Shown here in pieces: positions 1-4,598 of a stretch of DNA of 6,483 nucleotides (its first letter is position 1; every line of letters starts with the position of its first letter). The notes under the pieces are model-generated. The model saw nothing but the letters and a program-made list of their open reading frames with translations. It did no database searches and was not told the origin of the DNA. Location: contig JAPOLP010000337.1 of assembly GCA_029977045.1 (NCBI GenBank), forward strand, positions 1 to 6,483. Direction: 5' to 3'. The translations under genes and the position numbers were made by a program. Source of the stretch: Planctomycetota bacterium. Its GTDB lineage: Bacteria > Planctomycetota > Planctomycetia > Planctomycetales > Planctomycetaceae.

Positions 1-1064
1 CAAACGACGAACTCGACGCCGCCGGATGCTCCCAGCAGATGCCCGATCTGGCTCTTTGTACTGGAGACGGCCAGCTTCTTCGCGTGGTCGCCGAACACAT
101 TCTTGATCGCGAGCGTTTCGGCTTTGTCGCCCAGTGGCGTGCTGGTCCCGTGAGCGTTGATGTAGTCGATCTCGCCAGGGTTCAGGCCTGCATCCTGCAA
201 AGCACCAGCCATCGCTCGTGCCGCTCCCAAGCCTTCCGGGCACGGCGCCGTCATGTGAGTTCCGTCGGCTGACATTCCGTAGCCGAGAACCTCGGCAAGA
301 ATGTTCGCTCCGCGTGCCTTGGCGAATTCGTATTCTTCGAGCACGACGGCGCCGGCACCTTCGGCCATCACGAATCCGTCTCGATCAATGTCGAACGGAC
401 GGCTGGCTTTTTCAGGTTCGCCGTTCCGCGTCGACAGGGCACCCATCCGGGCAAAGCCACTGAGGCCCATCGGAGTTATGGCCGCTTCACTGCCCCCAGT
501 GACCATCACGTCGGCCATGCCGTTTTGAATCAGTTTAAAGGCGTCACCGATTGCGTTTGTTGCAGACGCACAGGCAGTCGCGACAGCGCTGTTCGGTCCC
601 TTCAGTCCCCAGTTGACGGAGACGTTCCCGCTGGCCGCGTTGACCATCAGCTTGGGGATCATGAACGGCGAGACGCGCGACGGCCCACGGTCGAACAGCA
701 GATCGTGGTTCAGTTCGATCTCCTGCAGGCCGCCGATGCCGCTACCGATCAGAACTCCATAGCGGTATGGATCGCCGGCACTCAGATCGATTCCCGACTG
801 TGTGATCGCTTTCGAGGCCGACGCCAAGGCGAACTGCACGAAACGGTCAACACGCTTGACCTCTTTCGCGGAGACGTTGGTGTGCTCGGTGCAGTCAAAT
901 CCCCGCACCTCGCCGCCGAAATGCACCTTGTAGTCCGAGCAGTCGAACCGCTCGATCATGCTGATGCCGCTTTTGCCGGCGCAAATGCGCTCCCAGAAAT
1001 CTGCAACCTCGAATCCAAGCGAGGTGACGACTCCGGTTCCTGTAACGACGACACGTCTGGCCAT
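1..1064 (-). CDS. fabF: Beta-ketoacyl-ACP synthase II (FabF), 3' end outside window
   Basis: This cytosolic enzyme condenses malonyl-ACP with a growing acyl-ACP in the elongation step of type II fatty acid synthesis. The visible 354 residues begin MARRVVVTGTGVVTSLG, the standard thiolase-fold start. They contain the nucleophile Cys165 in TACASAT, His305 in HGTSTPLGD, Lys337 and His342 in KSQIGHLLGASGG. These correspond to the Cys-His-Lys-His set of E. coli FabF (163/303/335/340). The HGTSTPLGD form and overall fit favour FabF over FabB. About 60 C-terminal residues, including the usual glycine-rich GFGGTN-type loop, lie beyond position 1. The ATG at 1064 is fixed by homology, because no clear Shine-Dalgarno precedes it. 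It lies 101 nt downstream of acpP, the usual neighbour, with a hairpin in between. No frameshift is seen. Confidence 0.97.
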   Translation of the reverse strand, partial: MARRVVVTGTGVVTSLGFEVADFWERICAGKSGISMIERFDCSDYKVHFGGEVRGFDCTEHTNVSAKEVKRVDRFVQFALASASKAITQSGIDLSAGDPYRYGVLIGSGIGGLQEIELNHDLLFDRGPSRVSPFMIPKLMVNAASGNVSVNWGLKGPNSAVATACASATNAIGDAFKLIQNGMADVMVTGGSEAAITPMGLSGFARMGALSTRNGEPEKASRPFDIDRDGFVMAEGAGAVVLEEYEFAKARGANILAEVLGYGMSADGTHMTAPCPEGLGAARAMAGALQDAGLNPGEIDYINAHGTSTPLGDKAETLAIKNVFGDHAKKLAVSSTKSQIGHLLGASGGVEFVV

Positions 1065-1109
1065 CAGGCTGACTTTCAGAAGGCAATCAAAGCAGGCGGT
1101 ACAGCAGAA

Positions 1110-1141
1110 GAATCCCGGTCTCTGTGCTGAGGCCGGGATTC
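1110..1141 (-). promoter_or_regulatory. Stem-loop between acpP and fabF (possible attenuator or mRNA-stabilising hairpin)
   Basis: GAATCCCGG (1110-1118) and CCGGGATTC (1133-1141) form a perfect 9-bp stem. On the minus-strand RNA the stem can continue past one C-A mismatch with a CUC/GAG helix and an AGCACA loop. It starts 25 nt after the acpP stop. No U-rich run follows it on either strand, so it is not a classical intrinsic terminator. A partial terminator or 3'-end stabiliser that keeps acpP mRNA more abundant than fabF mRNA is a reasonable inference. Confidence 0.6.
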
Positions 1142-1165
1142 CTGGTTGTCACAAACGAGCCGCGA

Positions 1166-1396
1166 TCAGCTCTTTTCTTCGATGTAATTGATGGCGTCGC
1201 CGACCGTCTTAATCTTTTCGTAATCGTCGTCGGGAATCGTGATACCGAATTCGTCTTCGAATTCCATGACGAGCTCAACGACGTCAAGTGAATCGGCCTT
1301 CAGGTCGTCAACGAACGACGCTTCCAGCGTCACTTCTTCCTGCGGAACGCCGAGCTGCTCGCTGACGATTCCCATCACTTTTTCTTGTGTAGACAC
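1166..1396 (-). CDS. acpP: Acyl carrier protein, GTG start
   Basis: The 76-residue acidic protein carries the growing acyl chain as a thioester on 4'-phosphopantetheine. The attachment serine is Ser36 in the motif DLKADSLDVVELVM, at the position expected for bacterial ACP. Helix I contains EQLGVPQEEV, and the C-terminal part has GITIPDDDYEKIKTVGDAI, both typical. The GTG at 1396 is chosen because a strong GGAGG lies 9 nt upstream and the resulting N-terminus, MSTQEKVMGIV, aligns with the usual ACP start. An internal ATG at 1375 would give only 69 residues and truncate helix I. The reading frame stays open far upstream, but that extension does not look like protein. It sits between fabD and fabF, without the fabG that often precedes it. 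Confidence 0.97.
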   Translation of the reverse strand: MSTQEKVMGIVSEQLGVPQEEVTLEASFVDDLKADSLDVVELVMEFEDEFGITIPDDDYEKIKTVGDAINYIEEKS

Positions 1397-1402
1397 GATG
1401 AA

Positions 1403-1410
1403 TTTCCTCC
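1403..1410 (-). promoter_or_regulatory. acpP ribosome binding site
   Basis: The minus strand reads GGAGGAAA here, with GGAGG 9 nt before the GTG codon. It is the best Shine-Dalgarno in the cluster, and it decides in favour of the GTG start over the internal ATG. A strong site fits the high expression expected of ACP. Confidence 0.85.
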
Positions 1411-1519
1411 GGTGGATTGCAGCCTGAATCGGCACGGTTCGACCACCATGTGCGGTGACTGATTTCCGAAGCACTGCTGGAAAAGCAGGTCCGAACTCAC
1501 CGACCGGCCGACCCGGGGT

Positions 1520-1638
1520 TTGCACTTCCGTGGTCATGATTTGCGAGCGAAAAACGCGACCGCCTGAAACAGCGGACCGACAATCTGTGGCACTGAATCG
1601 AGCTACAAATCTGCCGTACGAAATCGCCGGAAGTGCAA
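1520..1638. repeat. 11-bp perfect inverted repeat in the acpP leader
   Basis: TTGCACTTCCG (1520-1530) is the exact reverse complement of CGGAAGTGCAA (1628-1638), with 97 nt between the arms. The upstream arm (1628-1638, in acpP transcription order) lies just after the start point expected from the promoter candidate at 1648-1676. The two arms could therefore pair near the 5' end of a long leader RNA, or serve as two operator sites. By rough count, an 11-bp match of this kind is expected about 0.02 times in a region this size. Confidence 0.5.
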
Positions 1639-1647
1639 CGCCGCGAA

Positions 1648-1676
1648 GATATAGTGAGAACGCCGATTCGTGTAAA
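1648..1676 (-). promoter_or_regulatory. Candidate sigma70-type promoter for acpP
   Basis: On the minus strand a -35 box TTTACA (1676-1671, five of six consensus matches) is followed after exactly 17 nt by TATATC (1653-1648, four of six). Transcription would start near 1641, giving a leader of about 245 nt ahead of acpP. This would let acpP and fabF be made independently of rpmF-plsX-fabD, consistent with the unusually wide gap here. It is a sequence match only. Confidence 0.45.
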
Positions 1677-1783
1677 CTCAAATGCGCGGCGGCCAAACGG
1701 GCGGATTTCCAACGCGGAAACAACGCATCATCGCAATCGAATGCAGCGGAAGCAGGCGACTCTGGCAAAGACAGGTAGTCAGC

Positions 1784-2692
1784 CTACACAGAATCGTTCA
1801 CGGTCTCGCATGGCACCTTGCGGGCGATTCGCTTGAGCAACCCCTTGAGCACCTTGCCGGGACCAATTTCGTAGAACTGGTCGACGCCGCCATCGAGCAT
1901 TGCCTGAACCGACTTCTCCCAGAGCACGGGATTCTCGACCTGTTTGACGAGCAGCGAGCGGAGTTCAGCCGGATCCGTATGAGTCTGGGCGTCGACGTTC
2001 GACACGACAGGTACAGTCGGCGATTTCAGCTCGACGGACTCAAGCACGGTGGCCAGTTCCTCGACTGCCGAGTGCATGATTTCCGTGTGAAACGCTCCGG
2101 CAACTGCCAGTCGGATTGCCCGGCCACCAGCCTCTTCGATTAGCTTTTCGGCCCGGTCGCAGGCGGATGCCTCTCCGGAGAGAACTGTATTCATCGGGCA
2201 GAGGTAATTCGCGACCCAGATGCGACCGGCCTCGCGAGCCTGCTCGACAACCTGCTGTACTGCGTCGTCCTGCAGCAGCAGAGCACTGACCATACCCGAC
2301 GCGGTTGCATCCGCAGCTGCCTGCATCGCTTCACCGCGTTTCTGGACAACCCGCAGGCCATCCTCGAACGACATTGCCCCGGCAAACGTCAGAGCGGTGT
2401 ACTCGCCGAGGCTCAGCCCGGCAGCAATCCCACACTGTCCGATGACGTCCGGATTCTCGACTCGGAGCATCTCCAGTGCGGCAAGGCTCGACACATACAA
2501 AGCCGGCTGACTGATGTTCGTCTTGTCGAGTTCTTCCTGTGGCCCCTCGAAACAGAGGCTGGCCAGATCGAAGCCCAGTTGCGCATTCGCTCGCTCGAAA
2601 AGATCCTTTGCCGCCGGATACTTGTCGACAATCGTCCGACACATGCCGACGTGCTGTGCGCCCTGTCCGGGAAATAGAAATGCGATACTCAT
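1784..2692 (-). CDS. fabD: Malonyl-CoA:ACP transacylase (FabD)
   Basis: This 302-residue enzyme transfers malonyl from CoA to ACP, supplying the extender unit for fatty acid synthesis. It opens with MSIAFLFPGQGAQHVGM, the family signature with GQGAQ at 9-13. The nucleophile is Ser94 in GLSLGEYTAL. Arg119 (KRGEAMQ) binds the malonyl carboxylate, His202 in GAFHT is the catalytic base, and Gln251 before NPVLW corresponds to the oxyanion-region Gln250 of E. coli. The C-terminal EIGPGKVLKGLLKRI is also typical, and the length is normal for the family. The frame extends upstream to 2794, but the ATG at 2692 matches the family start and has AGGAGA 6 nt ahead of it. It follows the zinc-ribbon gene by 38 nt and probably shares its transcript. 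Confidence 0.98.
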   Translation of the reverse strand: MSIAFLFPGQGAQHVGMCRTIVDKYPAAKDLFERANAQLGFDLASLCFEGPQEELDKTNISQPALYVSSLAALEMLRVENPDVIGQCGIAAGLSLGEYTALTFAGAMSFEDGLRVVQKRGEAMQAAADATASGMVSALLLQDDAVQQVVEQAREAGRIWVANYLCPMNTVLSGEASACDRAEKLIEEAGGRAIRLAVAGAFHTEIMHSAVEELATVLESVELKSPTVPVVSNVDAQTHTDPAELRSLLVKQVENPVLWEKSVQAMLDGGVDQFYEIGPGKVLKGLLKRIARKVPCETVNDSV

Positions 2693-2730
2693 CTTCGTTC
2701 TCCTGTGGCGATCATAGCTGCTGAGTGTGG

Positions 2731-2958
2731 TTACGGCTGCTCGTCGGCCTTGAGGTGCCGAATGAAGTCGGATGCTGAGCCATCCCATCCACATTCGTTA
2801 CATCGCCCGTCCACAAATTCGTGCACGCACGGGCTTTTATCGTAGAGCCAGAATCCGCACTCGCGACATAGACCGCTCATGGTAAGGTGCGAATGAAAAA
2901 AAGTGCTCCCACACTCGACACACTCTTCGAGCCGTTCACCGTCGCGCAAAGGACGCAT
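2731..2958 (-). CDS. Small double zinc-ribbon-like protein, function unknown
   Basis: The predicted product has 75 residues from the ATG at 2958. An in-frame TTG at 2970, 2 nt after the plsX stop, would give 79. Counting from the ATG there are seven cysteines: Cys13-x2-Cys16 and Cys31-x2-Cys34 form one plausible Zn(Cys)4 ribbon, and Cys44-x-His46 with Cys53-x2-Cys56 form a second CxH/CxxC module (PCVHEFVDGRCNECGW). No signal peptide or membrane segment is visible. I do not recognise a named family. The CxHx(6)CxxCG pattern is common in small bacterial zinc-ribbon proteins that bind nucleic acid or act as assembly factors. Its tight placement between plsX and fabD, where fabH is often found, implies co-transcription and perhaps a role linked to lipid or ribosome production, but that link is only inferred. 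Conserved ligand spacing argues that it is real. Confidence 0.8.
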   Translation of the reverse strand: MRPLRDGERLEECVECGSTFFHSHLTMSGLCRECGFWLYDKSPCVHEFVDGRCNECGWDGSASDFIRHLKADEQP

Positions 2959-2972
2959 AGCTTCGTCCAAGT

Positions 2973-3983
2973 TTATTCTTCGCCGGGAATCATCGGCTCG
3001 CGAAGCTGCTCGACGATCTTGCTGTTGATGTCGCGGTCACTCAGCTTGGCTGACCCACGCAGGGCGTTGCGAATCGCGCGGGCATCACTCGACCCGTGGC
3101 AGATGATGCAGGTGCCGTCGATGCCCAGCAGCGGAGCACCGCCCTCTTCGTTGTACTGAAACCGGCGTCCGACTTCCTGAAACGCCTGCATCGCCTGAGG
3201 CCGTTCGGCGTCCAAGCGCCCGATGATTTCCGGTGGAATCGCTTTGAACAGGAAGTCCGCCATTCCCTCGCTGACCTTGAGGACGACATTCCCCACGAAG
3301 CCTTCGCAGATCAGAACATCGGCCTCGCCAGCGTATAGACCGCGGCCTTCAACGTTTCCAACGTAGCTGTAGCGGATGCGACTCTTCGACAGCAGCGGGT
3401 GCGTCTCTTTGTAAAGCTCGTTGCCCTTGCCCTCTTCGCTGCCGATGTTCATCAGCCCGATTCGCGGCGACTCGACGCCCAGAATGGCCTTTGAATACAG
3501 CGAGCCCATGACGGCGTATTGATAAAGGTGCTCAGCACGAGCGGCTGGATTGGCTCCGACATCAAGCAGCAGAGCCCGACCTTTCAGGGTCGGCAGGGCG
3601 ACTGCGATTCCGGGCCGTTTGACGCCCTTCAGAAACAGTCGCGTACGCAGTCCAGCGGCGACAACCGCTCCCGTGCTTCCGGCGCTGACGACAGCATCGA
3701 CAGAATGGGCAGCCATCAGCTTCCAGCAGACGGCGATCGAGCAGTTCGGCTTCTTGCGAAGAGCCTCGACCGGCTTCTCGTGCATCTCGGCGACGCCTTC
3801 AGACGCTTCAATCGAGAGCCTGTCGCCAGAGTAGCCGGTTTTTTCAATCAACTCGGTCAGCTGAGCGCGATCGCCAACGAGGACAACCTCGAGATCGGGC
3901 TGCTCAGCTAACGCGGAGACCGCGCCTTCGACGTTGGGGGCAGGACCATGATCGCCGCCCATCGCATCCAGAGCGATCCGCAT
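2973..3983 (-). CDS. plsX: Phosphate acyltransferase PlsX
   Basis: PlsX converts acyl-ACP and inorganic phosphate to acyl-phosphate, the donor used by PlsY at the membrane to begin phospholipid synthesis. The 336-residue product has the usual length and landmarks: DAMGGDHGP (6-14), SAGSTGA (100-106), LLLDVGANP (138-146), GLMNIGSEEGKGN (176-188), CEGFVGNVVLKVSEG (226-240) and GGAPLLGIDG (281-290). These include the glycine-rich segments and the conserved terminal loop of the family, and no key segment is missing. The ATG at 3983 has GAGGA 10 nt upstream, inside the end of rpmF, and starts 6 nt after the rpmF stop. That indicates an rpmF-plsX transcription unit with likely translational coupling, the arrangement found across many bacteria. 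Confidence 0.98.
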   Translation of the reverse strand: MRIALDAMGGDHGPAPNVEGAVSALAEQPDLEVVLVGDRAQLTELIEKTGYSGDRLSIEASEGVAEMHEKPVEALRKKPNCSIAVCWKLMAAHSVDAVVSAGSTGAVVAAGLRTRLFLKGVKRPGIAVALPTLKGRALLLDVGANPAARAEHLYQYAVMGSLYSKAILGVESPRIGLMNIGSEEGKGNELYKETHPLLSKSRIRYSYVGNVEGRGLYAGEADVLICEGFVGNVVLKVSEGMADFLFKAIPPEIIGRLDAERPQAMQAFQEVGRRFQYNEEGGAPLLGIDGTCIICHGSSDARAIRNALRGSAKLSDRDINSKIVEQLREPMIPGEE

Positions 3984-3989
3984 GAGTGA

Positions 3990-4169
3990 TCAGTCCTCGA
4001 CCACAACCATCGGACGACCCATATAGTGTCCACACTGCGGGCAGACGACGTGAGTCGGGATGCGGGAACCACAGTTCTGGCACTTGCCAAGCTGCGGAGC
4101 TTTCAGATTCCACTGAGCCCGTCGCGATCGGGATCGCGACTTCGAGATTTTTCTCTTCGGAACGGCCAT
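3990..4169 (-). CDS. rpmF: 50S ribosomal protein L32 (bL32), zinc-binding form
   Basis: The 59-residue basic protein is a structural component of the large ribosomal subunit. It begins MAVPKRKISKSRSRSRRAQW, the typical L32 start, and has four zinc-ligand cysteines at 30, 33, 43 and 46 (CQNCG and CPQCG), so it is the zinc-containing C+ form. The frame is open upstream to 4394, but the MAVPK start at 4169 is the family start. The ribosome binding site is weak; the nearest purine run is GAGA about 8 nt upstream. It is the first gene of the minus-strand cluster, and its coupling to plsX ties lipid synthesis genes to ribosome production. Confidence 0.97.
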   Translation of the reverse strand: MAVPKRKISKSRSRSRRAQWNLKAPQLGKCQNCGSRIPTHVVCPQCGHYMGRPMVVVED

Positions 4170-4203
4170 GACAGTCTCAACGTATCCTGAGTCTTCACAA
4201 TGA

Positions 4204-4209
4204 GTTATA
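4204..4209 (-). promoter_or_regulatory. Candidate -10 element for the rpmF operon
   Basis: The minus strand reads TATAAC (five of six consensus matches), 34 nt ahead of the rpmF ATG, giving a leader of roughly 28 nt. The positions expected for a -35 box carry no good TTGACA match, so this is a weak call based mainly on location. Confidence 0.3.
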
Positions 4210-4392
4210 TCGAGCGGGCGACGTACCGTCTCCGCAGACGACGCAAAAGGGCAAACAGGAATCGTACGCAAACGGAAACAGCAGAGCAACCAACGCACGG
4301 ATTGACGGTTTTCGCGCGCCTTTTCGCTGCAAACGGCGATCAAGCGGAACTTCATTCCGAGATCTGTCGTCGCATCACTCTTCGACGTGGCC

Positions 4393-4454
4393 AACCGTCG
4401 AAAAATTCTGAACGGTCCAAAATTGCCGGACCACTTTCATATCCGCCGACGGTT
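4393..4454. repeat. Nested inverted repeat upstream of the RTX protease gene
   Basis: AACCGTCG (4393-4400) is the reverse complement of CGACGGTT (4447-4454). Inside them GGTCC (4414-4418) pairs with GGACC (4428-4432). Each outer arm is followed on the plus strand by AAAAA. It lies about 145 nt before the protease ATG. The arms are short and could occur by chance; an operator or leader structure is possible. Confidence 0.25.
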
Positions 4455-4598
4455 AAAAAGGGTCAGTTCAGCCTGGCGAAAACTGGCATTCTCAGCGTTT
4501 TTCAGAGGGACCGCTGAACATTCCGGCGTGCTCATCGCAAATCTGCGGCACACTGAGGCGTCTCTCGACGCGTTCTTCGACATCGGAGCTCACTGACC

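Larger units (their letters stand above)
1397..1783. other. Non-coding gap between fabD and acpP (acpP leader region)
   Basis: These 387 nt separate the fabD stop from the acpP start. One minus-strand frame is open across most of it and joins acpP in frame, but its translation is rich in Arg, Ala and Ser with no recognisable domain, and it lacks a well-placed ribosome binding site. I therefore treat the gap as untranslated. It holds a sigma70-like promoter candidate (1648-1676), an 11-bp inverted repeat (1520-1530 with 1628-1638) and the acpP ribosome binding site. In many bacteria fabG sits at this position; no short-chain dehydrogenase motif (glycine-rich TGxxxGxG or YxxxK) is visible in it. 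Confidence 0.75.
4170..4598. other. Divergent intergenic region between rpmF and the RTX protease gene
   Basis: These 429 nt separate two outward-facing genes and should carry promoters for both. A plus-strand frame at 4200-4517 is open, but its product is arginine-rich with no domain, and I do not call it. I see a -10 candidate for rpmF, a nested inverted repeat at 4393-4454 and a GGAG at 4585-4588 ahead of the protease ATG. No persuasive plus-strand promoter pair was found: TTGACG at 4302-4307 has no matching -10 box. Confidence 0.7.

Noticed and set aside
525..1130. Plus-strand open frame of 201 codons
   Set aside because: It lies antisense to fabF, whose motifs are unmistakable, and its translation shows no domain.
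1397..1768. In-frame N-terminal extension of acpP, giving a 200-residue fusion
   Set aside because: A strong ribosome binding site and the normal ACP length point to GTG at 1396; the extension has no recognisable domain and no good start signal.
2693..2794. Extended N-terminus of fabD from an ATG at 2794
   Set aside because: FabD proteins start just before the FPGQGAQ motif, AGGAGA precedes the ATG at 2692, and the extension would overlap the zinc-ribbon gene.
4302..4330. TTGACG as a -35 box for the protease gene
   Set aside because: The sequence 17 nt downstream (CGCTGC) does not resemble a -10 box, and neighbouring spacings are no better.
4170..4394. Extended N-terminus of L32 from an ATG at 4394
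   Set aside because: L32 begins with MAVPKRK; the upstream codons do not resemble the family.
4200..4517. Plus-strand open frame of 105 codons in the divergent intergenic region
   Set aside because: The product is arginine-rich with no domain, there is no convincing ribosome binding site, and the region is expected to hold promoters.
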